Source of the DNA: an uncultured Clostridia bacterium
GTDB lineage: Bacteria > Bacillota > Clostridia > Christensenellales > UBA1242
DNA: 64,000 bases
Direction of reading: 5' to 3'
Assembly (NCBI GenBank): GCA_934754475.1
Contig: CAKVHV010000003.1
Span: 124,001-188,000 of the forward strand
The position numbers and the translations under genes were made by a program. The notes beneath the pieces are model-generated. The model saw only the letters and a list, made by a program, of their open reading frames with translations, was not told where the DNA came from and did not search any database. Positions 1 to 8,792 of the stretch are shown here, piece after piece. The first letter of the stretch is position 1. Every line of letters begins with the position of its first letter.

Positions 1-633
1 GACTTTGACGATTATACAGTGACATATAGTGCAAGTCCAGTCAAAGCGGGCATTTATACTGTTACAGTAAATCTAAATGCAAATAGCAACTATACAATTC
101 TTAGTAGTAACTCTCTAACTTATGAGATACTCACAAACAACAAAACATACGTCGGAGACGGAGTGGTTATATCTATCAATGGTAGCGGATTTTCGAGTAG
201 CGCTAATCTAAATGCAAGTGATGTAGACGTAAGCGAATTTAACCAAGTGCTTCAAGAAAGTGGTTCTATCAAAAAATACGATGCTTTCAAACTTGAAATC
301 GACGGAACAAATACTAGTAAGGAAATCGACGTAACTTACAAATCCGGAACTTCAAATCTAAACGCAAAATATATTAGAGTTTACAAAATCTCTAATGGTT
401 GCTTGCACGAAGTTGAATTTGAAACAGTTAGAAATCAACTTAAGTTTTCGGCAAATATAGACGACAAAATCATTATAATCGAACAAAAAGACTCCGTTGA
501 AATGACTTCGGGATACATTTATATAATAGCGATTTTGTCAGTTGTTTCTATTCTAATTATGACACTTATTATTTACAAAAATATTAAGTCACGAAAAAAA
601 GTAAAAAACTTTATAAATATAATTGATGATTAA
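1..633 (+). CDS. Surface protein, C-terminal fragment (5' end outside window)
   Basis: The frame is open from base 1, so only the last 210 codons are visible. The first part has a beta-rich, Ig/MBG-like look, with a phrase of the type AGIYTVTVNLNANSNYTI as found in bacterial Ig-like and MBG repeats of Gram-positive surface proteins. A single hydrophobic segment near residues 172-193 (YIYIIAILSVVSILIMTLII) is followed by a lysine/arginine-rich tail ending in IIDD. This predicts an outside-facing protein held by a C-terminal membrane helix. No LPxTG sorting signal is visible. A strong terminator follows the stop. The function is inferred only from this architecture; an adhesin is likely but cannot be confirmed without the missing N-terminal part. 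Confidence 0.75.
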   Translation, partial: DFDDYTVTYSASPVKAGIYTVTVNLNANSNYTILSSNSLTYEILTNNKTYVGDGVVISINGSGFSSSANLNASDVDVSEFNQVLQESGSIKKYDAFKLEIDGTNTSKEIDVTYKSGTSNLNAKYIRVYKISNGCLHEVEFETVRNQLKFSANIDDKIIIIEQKDSVEMTSGYIYIIAILSVVSILIMTLIIYKNIKSRKKVKNFINIIDD

Positions 634-635
634 AT

Positions 636-677
636 CAAAAAAAGAAACGAATAAATTATTTATCCGTTTCTTTTTTG
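636..677 (+). terminator. Intrinsic terminator
   Basis: A 12-bp stem (AAAAAAGAAACG pairing with CGTTTCTTTTTT) closes an AT-rich loop and ends in a T run just after the surface-protein stop. Because the stem is A/T symmetric, it could also stop transcription arriving on the minus strand from the DegV gene. Confidence 0.85.
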
Positions 678-766
678 TCTTTTGTTAAGACTTGATTTTA
701 GTTATTGATTAATAACCATTATTTTTGAATTGTTTATTAAAAATTCTTTATAATCATTTTAAAATA

Positions 767-1624
767 TTATTCAACATTTCCGCCATCGTTGTAGTAGATT
801 ATTCCCAAAGTATTAGGGCCACAGTGAGTTGAAACTGTGCATCCAGCGGTGGTTTCTACTATATTTTTGAAGATGCCTTTGTCTTTGAGAGTCTTTCTAG
901 CAACATCAAGCATTTCAGGAGTTGCACTGCTGTATGTAATAAAACATAGACTTGTGTCTGGGTTATTAAAGTCATTTAGAGTTTCGTCAATATATTTATC
1001 CAAGATTTTGTGCATCTTGCCAATATATTTTTTGCCAACCATCATTCTTCCGTTGCTTACAATAATCGAAGGCTTGATAGATAGTAGATTTGCTCCAAGC
1101 AAAGATAGTGCCGAGCATCTTCCGCCTTTGTATAGATAATTTAATTTGTCAACAACAAAACTAATTTGTACACTTTCACGACGTTTGTTAATAAGTTCAA
1201 CCGCTTTTTCAATATCTACTTCCTTGTCTCTAAGTTGAGTGGCATATATAACTTGCAAACCTATTCCGCTAGACAAAGACATGCTGTCTATTACATAAAC
1301 ATTACTAAATTTCTTAGCAGCGACAACTGCGTTGTTGTAAGTCGAACTAACTTTGCTACTAATCGAAAAGTGAATTATTCCGTCGCAATCTTTGAGTTGT
1401 TCTTCCCAAAATTCTGTGTAATCGTTTTCGTTAAGAGCGCTTGTTTTTGGAAGTTGACTATTTGAATTAGCATAATCAAATAATTGGTCGTTTGTAATAT
1501 TTTTTCCGTCAAAGTAGTCGTCGCTTCCTAGTGTAATTCTAAAAGGAATTACTGGCACTCCAAGTTTTTTGTACATATCTTGATTTAAATCAGCACTGCT
1601 TTCGCATGTTATTTTGTATTTCAT
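767..1624 (-). CDS. DegV family fatty-acid-binding protein
   Basis: The 285-residue product matches the DegV family, whose FakB-type members bind a fatty acid and present it to a fatty acid kinase for phospholipid synthesis. Visible family features are the N-terminal SSADL turn, the KTSA loop (about residue 60), the SGIG helix start, the GGRCSA segment and the C-terminal THCGPNTLGI stretch. Length is normal for the family. I chose the ATG at 1624 (MKYKITCESS) because GGAG lies six bases upstream; a TTG four codons earlier lies inside that ribosome-binding site. The gene stands alone on the minus strand between two plus-strand units. No FakA kinase is nearby, so the lipid role is known only from the family. 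Confidence 0.88.
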   Translation of the reverse strand: MKYKITCESSADLNQDMYKKLGVPVIPFRITLGSDDYFDGKNITNDQLFDYANSNSQLPKTSALNENDYTEFWEEQLKDCDGIIHFSISSKVSSTYNNAVVAAKKFSNVYVIDSMSLSSGIGLQVIYATQLRDKEVDIEKAVELINKRRESVQISFVVDKLNYLYKGGRCSALSLLGANLLSIKPSIIVSNGRMMVGKKYIGKMHKILDKYIDETLNDFNNPDTSLCFITYSSATPEMLDVARKTLKDKGIFKNIVETTAGCTVSTHCGPNTLGIIYYNDGGNVE

Positions 1625-1811
1625 ATTATTCTCCAAATTTTAGTTTTCAAATTATTATATTAGTTTTCAAAGTATCAATAGACCTTGTCTAAACTTTTTA
1701 TATTATATCAAAATAATATTATCTCGGTCAATTAAATGCTACAATTATTGCTTGCAAAAAGGTGGTAATTGTTGTAAACTATTTATTGAAATAAATTTAG
1801 GAGATGTTATC

Positions 1812-2582
1812 TTGGCAGACAAAGACGCAGACAAAGACCATCATGGACATAGACAAAGACTTAGAGACCGAATAAAGTCCGGTGCATTTGAGTCTATGCA
1901 AGATTATCAAGTGCTAGAATATGCACTTACTTTTGTAGTGCCATTCAAAGATGTCAACCCACTAGCACACATTCTTATCAAGACATTCGGTTCGTTTGGA
2001 GCAGTACTCGAAGCCGACATCGAAGACTTGAAAGAAATCAAAGGCATAAGTGATGTTACTGCATGTTTTTTGACTTCACTTCCAAAGTTCTTTAATTTTT
2101 ATGAAAAAGAAAAGAATAACAAAGTAGGCAAGATTTCCAACTACTTGGAAACTTATGAGTATGGTCAAAAATTATTCAAAGGAAAGACTTGTGAAGAAGT
2201 TTATCTAATTAGTTTGCTTGCCACAAACAAAATTGTTGGTGTAGACAAAATTAGCGAAGGCACATGTAACGAATCTAATTGTAGTATCCGAAAAATAACC
2301 GATTGTATGTCAAGACGAAAAGTTGCGAATATAATTTTGCTTCACAATCATCCAAACGGACTAGCCGAACCTTCCGAAGAAGACAAAAAAGTAACCAAGG
2401 CTTTGGTCTATGCACTTGCAATAACCGGCAGTCACTTGCTTGACCATATGATAATTTGTGACAACTCTTTTTATAGTTTCAAACAAGACCATTTAATAGA
2501 CGATTGCTATTTGGAAATTAGCAAAATATTTAGTAATGCAAAAGGTGTACAACAACCAAAGGCTAGGTATAGCGATGATTAA
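1812..2582 (+). CDS. RadC-like JAB/MPN domain protein
   Basis: The 256-residue protein has the RadC layout: an N-terminal helical region with HGHRQRLRDRI and VLEYALTFVVP, a helix-hairpin-helix-like part near IKGISD, then a JAB/MPN fold with the metal motif HNHPNG (about residue 177) followed by PSEED. Family members are presumed zinc enzymes, but despite the RadC name their DNA-repair role is not established. TTG at 1812 is preferred as start because AGGAG sits eight bases before it and RadC proteins usually begin just before the HxGHRxRL motif. A longer reading from 1752 has no such support. The next gene overlaps its stop by eight bases, so the two are probably translated together. Confidence 0.85.
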   Translation: MADKDADKDHHGHRQRLRDRIKSGAFESMQDYQVLEYALTFVVPFKDVNPLAHILIKTFGSFGAVLEADIEDLKEIKGISDVTACFLTSLPKFFNFYEKEKNNKVGKISNYLETYEYGQKLFKGKTCEEVYLISLLATNKIVGVDKISEGTCNESNCSIRKITDCMSRRKVANIILLHNHPNGLAEPSEEDKKVTKALVYALAITGSHLLDHMIICDNSFYSFKQDHLIDDCYLEISKIFSNAKGVQQPKARYSDD

Positions 2583-2886
2583 AAATGATAATGGTTTTGT
2601 ATGCGTTAATTGCGGAAAACAAGTCGAAAAACTCAAAGTCACAAGCCGAAATCACTGCCCTTATTGCTTGCACTCTTTGCACGTAGATATAGTGCCGGGG
2701 GATAGAGCAAATCCTTGCAAGGGAGTACTTAAGCCAATTGCAATTGAGAGTAATTCCAAAAAAGGCTATATCATTGTATTTAAATGTCAAAAGTGTGGAG
2801 CAGTAGTCAAAAACAAATACGCTCCCGATGACGACTTTCAAAAAATCTTGGAAGTATCCAAATACAATGCGACTGGACTAAAATAA
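2575..2886 (+). CDS. RNHCP domain zinc-ribbon protein
   Basis: This 103-residue protein starts at the ATG inside the end of the RadC-like gene. It contains the motif SRNHCPYCLHSLHVD followed by PGDR and NPCKG, which identifies the RNHCP family. Cysteine pairs CVNC, CPYC and CQKC make at least one zinc-binding ribbon likely. The function of the family is unknown. The overlap with the upstream gene suggests translational coupling, and a hairpin terminator begins at its stop codon. A longer start at 2536 would lie deeper in the upstream gene and adds nothing recognisable. Confidence 0.85.
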   Translation: MIKNDNGFVCVNCGKQVEKLKVTSRNHCPYCLHSLHVDIVPGDRANPCKGVLKPIAIESNSKKGYIIVFKCQKCGAVVKNKYAPDDDFQKILEVSKYNATGLK

Positions 2887-2943
2887 AAAACATATTAGCA
2901 TACCCAAGTAATTTTTACTTTGTGTTGTTAATATGTTTTTTTT
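2886..2943. terminator. Hairpin terminator between convergent genes
   Basis: AAAACATATTA pairs with TAATATGTTTT around a 30-base loop and ends in a long T run on the plus strand and an A-rich start on the other side. It lies between the convergent RNHCP and cyclase-like genes and may serve both. Confidence 0.65.
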
Positions 2944-2972
2944 GTTTAAAAATAATTGTATAACTGATTTAG

Positions 2973-4268
2973 TTATTCTTGATTGTCGTCGACACTAGTT
3001 GTTGTGTCTGAGTTATCTTCTACTTTGTCTTTCTTTGTATCAGTCTCTTTTGGTGGAAGTTTTACATCTTTTTTGTCTACTTTAGGGGTCTCGGTTTCAG
3101 CCTTGGCATGCTCGTCATCTTCCCTTTTCTTGGCTTCAAGTTTTGCCAAAATTTCAAGTGGAAGCATGTTGTCATCTTCGACAATTGCTTCGCCATTAAC
3201 GATTTTGACTTTCTTCTTTTTCTTCAAATCGGATTTTTCTTTGTAGAAGTTGTCTCCGTCTTGGGATTGGAAGTAAACACCAACAATTTTTTTGTTTTTG
3301 TTGTGCAAAATCGAATATGCGGCACGACGTCTAGCCCCGCCAATAATCTTGTTTTCAACATCCGAAGTCGACTCAATAAATACATTATATGCTCTTATTC
3401 TTCCCGAATTATCTATAATTGTAATTCCGTCAAAGTCAAGCATAGTCTTGAGTACATCAGCATAACTTCTTAGTATGTTTTCGTCAAAAGTAGCACTACG
3501 CATAAATAGTTTGATAAATTCAATTGGTTCTTTGAGCCAAGTTCCGTCTTGGAATACTCCCGCTTTGTCCTTAAACTCTTTGTCAACGACCATGCAGATA
3601 GTTCCATGCAAACCTTTGAGAACACTATGGAAGATATTATCTAGTAGATTTTTGATGTCTTGCAATTTTCGTTTGGTTGTCTTGATTTTGGATACACAGG
3701 CTTCGACAAACTCAGTTATCTCATTATCCCAGTTGTATTCATAAGATGAGTTTAAGTTGAAGCAGACTGAGCAATTATTTCCCTTTGCTCCAATAAGTCT
3801 ACAAACACCGCCACCGAATACATTAATTATAACTAGACTTGCTTTTTTGGAAATGCTGTCCATAATGCTTTGGTCATTCAACGCTTGAAGTAGAGATTTG
3901 TCTTTGAGAGAAGTAAGTGTCTTAATTATTCCATACTCAATAACATTTTCGCCAAAGTTAACATATATATTCCAGTCCCTTTTGCAAAAACACATAAGTG
4001 CTTTGATTCTAGCACGAAAATTAAGAGTGTCACTATCTTCATAAAAAATTATTTTCTTGGCTTTGTTTACATTCTTTACAACACTATTTATGTTGCTTGT
4101 AATTAGAATTGTAGGTTTGATTTTTTGACCTTCTTCTTCGTAATTTGCAAGTTGATAAAACATTCCCAAAAATAAATCTATATGTTGAATAGGAAGAGTG
4201 GGAAACTCATATGAGAACATCTCAAGTACTTTTTTTCTCGCATCTTCAAAAAATATCTTTCTTTCCAT
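2973..4268 (-). CDS. Diadenylate-cyclase-like (DAC/DisA_N superfamily) protein
   Basis: The 431-residue protein has an unrecognised N-terminal domain of about 250 residues. After it comes a region with DGITIID followed about 45 residues later by GGARRRAAYSIL and KIVGVYFQSQDG. This resembles the DGA...GTRHRAA...VSEE pattern of diadenylate cyclase domains that make c-di-AMP, but with DGA changed to DGI and RHR to RRR. A DAC domain behind a large sensor-like N-terminus is a known arrangement. The last 70 residues are a charged, low-complexity tail rich in K, E and D. GGAG lies five bases before the ATG. The gene has its own promoter and a long structured leader (4318-4421). Activity is uncertain given the altered motifs; the assignment is moderate. 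Confidence 0.5.
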   Translation of the reverse strand: MERKIFFEDARKKVLEMFSYEFPTLPIQHIDLFLGMFYQLANYEEEGQKIKPTILITSNINSVVKNVNKAKKIIFYEDSDTLNFRARIKALMCFCKRDWNIYVNFGENVIEYGIIKTLTSLKDKSLLQALNDQSIMDSISKKASLVIINVFGGGVCRLIGAKGNNCSVCFNLNSSYEYNWDNEITEFVEACVSKIKTTKRKLQDIKNLLDNIFHSVLKGLHGTICMVVDKEFKDKAGVFQDGTWLKEPIEFIKLFMRSATFDENILRSYADVLKTMLDFDGITIIDNSGRIRAYNVFIESTSDVENKIIGGARRRAAYSILHNKNKKIVGVYFQSQDGDNFYKEKSDLKKKKKVKIVNGEAIVEDDNMLPLEILAKLEAKKREDDEHAKAETETPKVDKKDVKLPPKETDTKKDKVEDNSDTTTSVDDNQE

Positions 4269-4317
4269 AATAACTCCAAAAAACCAATACTACAATTCTA
4301 TTAGTCGAAATAATCCG

Positions 4318-4421
4318 GAATTACATAACAAACTTCTTTTCAAGCACGTCTAAACTCATTAACTGCTATCTAAATCGTAGATAATGTAATTCTCAGTAGT
4401 AGTTTATGTCAGAAACTGACA
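4318..4421 (-). promoter_or_regulatory. Structured 5' leader, riboswitch-like candidate
   Basis: On the minus strand, between a good promoter and the cyclase-like gene, a perfect 9-bp closing stem (GAATTACAT with ATGTAATTC, arms 4384-4392 and 4318-4326) encloses a perfect 6-bp hairpin (TATCTA/TAGATA, 4367-4383) stacked directly on it. A second perfect hairpin TGTCAG/CTGACA (4407-4421) lies just upstream. The spacing and perfect pairing suggest a folded regulatory RNA. It matches no riboswitch class I can recall. This fills most of the 335-base gap between 4268 and 4604. Confidence 0.45.
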
Positions 4422-4449
4422 AAAAACAACAAATTCTTTCATTTTTATG

Positions 4450-4477
4450 AGTATAACATAAAAAAATAAAATTGCAA
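4450..4477 (-). promoter_or_regulatory. Sigma-A-type promoter for the cyclase-like gene
   Basis: TTGCAA, a 16-base spacer, then TATACT on the minus strand. Transcription would start near 4443, giving a leader of about 175 bases. Confidence 0.65.
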
Positions 4478-4547
4478 TTATTATTATCAAAAAAAATTTA
4501 AACTTGTCCAAAAAATTTGAATTTTAGCCAAATTTGACAAAAATACT

Positions 4548-4576
4548 TTGGCAAATCAAGACATTTTTGATATACT
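4548..4576 (+). promoter_or_regulatory. Strong sigma-A-type promoter for the ABC exporter operon
   Basis: TTGGCA, a 17-base spacer and TATACT, ending 27 bases before the start codon, with AAGGAG placed between. It drives the two-gene exporter operon at 4604-8340. Confidence 0.85.
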
Positions 4577-4603
4577 CAATGATATATCCGAAGGAGAAAA
4601 GTT

Positions 4604-6322
4604 TTGAAAAAACTATTTAGATTCTTTAAAAGTTACAAAAAGCAAATGATTTTAGCGCCACTGCTCAAATTCTTTGAAACAATGACTATTATAATAATTC
4701 CACTGCTTGTCGCAAACATGATAGACATAGGTGTCAAAAATCATGACATAAGATACATAGCAATTTGGGGAACTATAGTTGTTGTATTTAATATAATTGG
4801 AATACTTAGCGCTGTTATTTGTGCCAAACTAACTTCCAAGGCATGCTCGGGAATTAGTTATGATATTCGAAAAGATTTGTATAGACACATAAATACTCTA
4901 TCCCATGCCGAACTAGACAAATTCGGAACAGCGACACTAAATAATAGAATAACTCACGACGTCAATAGAATTGAGACCGCACTTGGAATGTTTTTGAGAA
5001 TGGTTATGAGAACTCCATTTTTGATTATTGGCTCAATTATAATGACCATGATAATCTCTTTGAAATTATCTCTTATATTTTTGATAATAGCACCACTTAT
5101 TTTGTTTGCTGTATTTATAATTTTCAAAAAGACCGAACCACTCTACGACCGCACCCAAAAAGATTTGGATAGAGTATCCGAAATCACAAGAGAGAATTTG
5201 CAAGGCGCAAGAGTCGTAAGGGCATTTAACAAACAAGACTACGAAGAACAAAAATTTCAAGGTGCAACTCTCAAACTCAAAAAATCAGCAGTCAAAGTTG
5301 TATCTATTTCGTCTCTACTTAATCCAATCACTTCGACCATTATCAATTTTGCAATCATAGCAATAATGTGGTGGGGTGGACTTCAAGTAAATATTGGCGG
5401 TCTTACTCAAGGTCAGATTATTGCATTTGTTAACTATCTAACACAGATTTCATCGGCATTTGTGTCGCTTGCAAATTTAATTATTGCATTTATCAAAGCA
5501 TTCAACTGCGCGGGAAGAATCAACGAAGTCTTTGATACCAAGCCTAGTGTAATCGAAACCAATCACGACTTTATAGATATTCAACCTAATTCAGCAGTTC
5601 CAAAAATTGAATTCAAAAACGTAAGCTTCAAGTATTCCGACTCCGCCAAATACGCTTTTGAAAATCTAAGTTTTACAGCATATGCTGGTCAGACTATAGG
5701 AATTATTGGTGGAACGGGAAGCGGAAAGAGTAGTGTTGTATATCTTGTGCCAAGATTTTATGATGCAGTCGAAGGCGGAGTATATGTTGACGGAATTAAT
5801 GTCAAAGACTATTCACTCACTCAGTTACGTCAAAAAATCGGACTAGTTCCACAAAAGGCAGTGCTTTTCAAAGGCACACTCAAAGAAAACTTGCGTTGGC
5901 GAAAGGAAGACGCAACTTATGAAGAAATGAAAAAGGCAGTCAAGATTTCTCAAAGTTATGAGTTCGTCAAAGACCTTCCCGAAAAGTACGAAACCAAAGT
6001 TCAAGCGGGTGGCAAAAACTTCTCTGGCGGTCAACGTCAAAGACTAACAATCGCAAGAGCATTGGTCGGAAATCCAGAGATTTTGATTTTGGACGATAGT
6101 GCATCGGCACTAGACTTTGCTACAGATGCAAACTTGCGAAAGGCAATCAAAGAGAATATAAATTCGACAGTTATACTTGTTTCTCAAAGAGCAAATACAG
6201 TCAAAAATTCGGACGTAATAATCGTACTCGAAAATGGCAAGGTTGTAGGTCAAGGAAAACACGACGACTTGCTCAAAGATTGCGAAGTTTACAAACAAAT
6301 ATACTTGTCACAGACTAAATAA
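4604..6322 (+). CDS. ABC exporter half-transporter, degenerate-site subunit
   Basis: A 572-residue fused permease-ATPase. Six membrane helices fill about residues 1-310 and the nucleotide-binding domain the rest: Walker A GGTGSGKSS (about 370), signature FSGGQRQR (about 474), Walker B LILDDSASALD (about 492). The catalytic glutamate after Walker B is aspartate and the switch histidine is glutamine (VSQRAN, about 526). These are the changes seen in the non-hydrolysing site of heterodimeric exporters such as TM287/288 and BmrCD. Start is TTG with AAGGAG seven bases upstream. The partner gene begins 14 bases after the stop. Likely a multidrug or lipid-like exporter; the substrate cannot be told. 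Confidence 0.92.
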   Translation: MKKLFRFFKSYKKQMILAPLLKFFETMTIIIIPLLVANMIDIGVKNHDIRYIAIWGTIVVVFNIIGILSAVICAKLTSKACSGISYDIRKDLYRHINTLSHAELDKFGTATLNNRITHDVNRIETALGMFLRMVMRTPFLIIGSIIMTMIISLKLSLIFLIIAPLILFAVFIIFKKTEPLYDRTQKDLDRVSEITRENLQGARVVRAFNKQDYEEQKFQGATLKLKKSAVKVVSISSLLNPITSTIINFAIIAIMWWGGLQVNIGGLTQGQIIAFVNYLTQISSAFVSLANLIIAFIKAFNCAGRINEVFDTKPSVIETNHDFIDIQPNSAVPKIEFKNVSFKYSDSAKYAFENLSFTAYAGQTIGIIGGTGSGKSSVVYLVPRFYDAVEGGVYVDGINVKDYSLTQLRQKIGLVPQKAVLFKGTLKENLRWRKEDATYEEMKKAVKISQSYEFVKDLPEKYETKVQAGGKNFSGGQRQRLTIARALVGNPEILILDDSASALDFATDANLRKAIKENINSTVILVSQRANTVKNSDVIIVLENGKVVGQGKHDDLLKDCEVYKQIYLSQTK

Positions 6323-6336
6323 AAGGGGGAATTGAC

Positions 6337-8340
6337 TTGGAAGAAAAAAATCAAACAAGGAACAAGCAGGAAGAAAAAGAATATCGAAAAATCAAAAAAG
6401 CCATAGCGCAACTTCCAAAAGATTCCTTTAATAATCCAGAAAAAGCACAACCAGCCAAGAACATTATTGTTCCAACTGTTGTTCCAGCCACACTTAATAA
6501 TCCAGCACTTCAAAACGAAGCACGTCCGGACAAAATCGTTGATTCGCCACTTATTCTTGATACAAACTCAAAGCGAATCGAAAGTGTTGCAAGAATTAAA
6601 AAACAAAAGAAAGGCTTTGTACTCCTAAGAATTTTGGGGTACTTAAAAAAGTATTGGTACTTATTTATACTAGCCATAATATTTGCAATGGTTAATTCGA
6701 CTTTTGAAATACTTATTCCATTAATTATTGGCAAAGGCATTGACCATATCGTTGGAGTGGGTCAAGTTGAATTTGATGCTTTGCTTAAGTACATCGGTTG
6801 GCTATCTGTTTGTATAGTCGGCTTTGCGGGATTTAAGTGGTCGCTTTCACGACTTGCAAATGAAATGTCTTATCGCATTGAACAACAAATGCACAACGAT
6901 ATTTTCAAGAAGTTTAACAAAGTTCCACTCAAATATATTGATAGTTCCAGCCATGGCGACTTGCAGTCTCGTATGATAAACGACGTAGGTTTAATAACAG
7001 ACGGATTTGTACTTGGACTCACAACTTTCTTTGATGCACTCGCAACAATTACTCTAACACTTATTTTCATGATAAGAATTAATGCTACAATCGCAATAAT
7101 AATTATCTGTGCAACTCCACTTAGTATTATAGTCGCATCAGTTATTGCCAAGGCTTGTCACAAGATTTTCAAACGTCAAGCCAAGGCACTCGGAGACTTG
7201 TCTGGGACTATGGTCGAAATGGTCGGAAACCAAAAGGTTGTCAAAGGCTTTTTGTACGAAGACCGCTCTATTGAAAGGTTTGACGAAATCAACGTTAAAC
7301 TCAAAGACGTAGCAGGCAAAGCGATGTATTATTCGTCACTTTCAGCGCCCTTTACTAGATTTATAAATGGCTTGCTTTATGCAACTGTTGCAATAGTTGG
7401 TTGTTTGTCGGCAGTCAAAGGGAATATGTCTATTGGAGATATTTCGGTGTTCCTAGCCTATGCAAACCAATACTCTCGTCCATTTAACGATATTGCCGAT
7501 GTATTTGCAGACATCCAAGCCGCCTTTGCATCCGCAGTCAGAGTATTCAACGTCCTTGATATGAAAAACGAAGTCAGCGATGCTGGACTTGTTGACATCA
7601 AAAAATGCACTGGCGATGTTGTGTTTGACCACGTTGACTTTTCATATACTCAAGACAAAAAACTTATTCAAGATTTAAATTTGAATATTAAGAGCGGACA
7701 GAGAGTCGCAATAGTAGGTCCAACTGGTTGCGGAAAGAGTACACTTATTAATTTGCTTATGCGTTTTTATGATACAGACAAAGGCACAATATCCGTAAGC
7801 GGACATAATATAACCGAAGTAACAAGACAGAGTCTTCGAAGACAATATGGCATGGTGCTTCAAGAAACATGGCTGTTCTCCGCATCAATTAGAGACAATA
7901 TCGCTTATGGAAAGGAAAATGCCACCGACGAAGAAGTTAGACGTGCAGCCAAACTTGCGGGTGTTGACCACTTTATTGAGACTATCCCCGATGGCTACGA
8001 TGCTATGATAAACGAAAATGGAGATAATTTGTCTCAAGGTCAAAAGCAGTTGATTTGTATAGCTAGACTAATGCTAGCCAAACCACCAATGCTAATTTTG
8101 GACGAAGCAACAAGTAATATAGACACAAGAACCGAACTTGCTATTCAGTCGGCATTTAACAAAATGATGGAAGGCAAGACAAGTTTTGTAGTTGCTCATA
8201 GACTATCCACAATCGTTTCTTCGGATATTATTTTGGTTATGAACAAAGGCAATATTATAGAGCAAGGCACTCACAAAGAGTTGCTCAAAAAACAAGGCTT
8301 TTATTACAACCTATATAATAGCCAATTTAGTGAATATTAA
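6337..8340 (+). CDS. ABC exporter half-transporter, catalytic-site subunit
   Basis: A 667-residue partner of the preceding half-transporter. It has an extra cytoplasmic, polar N-terminal region of about 90 residues, then six membrane helices and a canonical ATPase domain: Walker A GPTGCGKST (about 461), signature LSQGQKQ (about 566), Walker B LILDEATSNID (about 587) and switch histidine in VVAHRLSTI (about 619). The intact glutamate and histidine contrast with the partner, so one functional ATP site per heterodimer is expected. The start is TTG with AAGGGG upstream, in the same operon as the partner. A hairpin terminator follows the stop. Confidence 0.92.
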   Translation: MEEKNQTRNKQEEKEYRKIKKAIAQLPKDSFNNPEKAQPAKNIIVPTVVPATLNNPALQNEARPDKIVDSPLILDTNSKRIESVARIKKQKKGFVLLRILGYLKKYWYLFILAIIFAMVNSTFEILIPLIIGKGIDHIVGVGQVEFDALLKYIGWLSVCIVGFAGFKWSLSRLANEMSYRIEQQMHNDIFKKFNKVPLKYIDSSSHGDLQSRMINDVGLITDGFVLGLTTFFDALATITLTLIFMIRINATIAIIIICATPLSIIVASVIAKACHKIFKRQAKALGDLSGTMVEMVGNQKVVKGFLYEDRSIERFDEINVKLKDVAGKAMYYSSLSAPFTRFINGLLYATVAIVGCLSAVKGNMSIGDISVFLAYANQYSRPFNDIADVFADIQAAFASAVRVFNVLDMKNEVSDAGLVDIKKCTGDVVFDHVDFSYTQDKKLIQDLNLNIKSGQRVAIVGPTGCGKSTLINLLMRFYDTDKGTISVSGHNITEVTRQSLRRQYGMVLQETWLFSASIRDNIAYGKENATDEEVRRAAKLAGVDHFIETIPDGYDAMINENGDNLSQGQKQLICIARLMLAKPPMLILDEATSNIDTRTELAIQSAFNKMMEGKTSFVVAHRLSTIVSSDIILVMNKGNIIEQGTHKELLKKQGFYYNLYNSQFSEY

Positions 8341-8343
8341 TTT

Positions 8344-8381
8344 TAAACACATATGTTCTTTGGGAATGTATGTGTTTTTTT
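8344..8381 (+). terminator. Intrinsic terminator of the ABC exporter operon
   Basis: AAACACATA pairs with TATGTGTTT around a 15-base loop and is followed by seven T residues. Confidence 0.8.
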
Positions 8382-8393
8382 GAAATTTGGGTC

Positions 8394-8422
8394 TTGAAAT
8401 TTGATTTTTTGTATGATACAAT
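8394..8422 (+). promoter_or_regulatory. Sigma-A-type promoter
   Basis: TTGAAA, a 17-base spacer and TACAAT, 30 bases before the small coiled-coil gene. Confidence 0.65.
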
Positions 8423-8451
8423 ATAATTATTAAATAGCCAAAGGGGATAAT

Positions 8452-8763
8452 GTGGTGGATAACAAAGTAGATAGAATTTGGAGTGCCGAAAGAGATGTTA
8501 ACGAAGTTAAACATACTTTGGACGATATAAAAAGACTAAAAGATTCTGTAAGACTAGATTTGATTGGACTAAACAAAGACAAACAACAAGTTATGAAAGA
8601 CGAAGATTACGACGAACTAATTAATGTGTATGAAGCCTTGACCGCTTTAGAAAAAGGCTATATGCAAAGAAAACTTGCAACCGCTCAAATCAAATTAGAA
8701 ATTGCCAAAGTATCACCCGACGGAGATGCTATCGAGTACTTTAATAGTTTGTTTGGTGAGTAA
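8452..8763 (+). CDS. Small coiled-coil protein, unknown function
   Basis: A 103-residue, strongly charged protein with no cysteine, no signal peptide and no membrane segment. Heptad-like spacing of hydrophobic residues through most of its length (for example VKHTLDDIKRLKDSV and LTALEKGYMQRKLA) predicts a helical hairpin or coiled coil. AAGGGG lies upstream of two consecutive GTG codons (8452 and 8455); either may be the start. It has its own promoter and is followed after 29 bases by a small membrane protein, probably in one transcript. I do not recognise a family. A structural or scaffolding role next to the membrane is only a guess. Confidence 0.7.
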   Translation: MVDNKVDRIWSAERDVNEVKHTLDDIKRLKDSVRLDLIGLNKDKQQVMKDEDYDELINVYEALTALEKGYMQRKLATAQIKLEIAKVSPDGDAIEYFNSLFGE

Positions 8764-8792
8764 TTTAAAAAATTTAATTTTTGGTGGAAATT

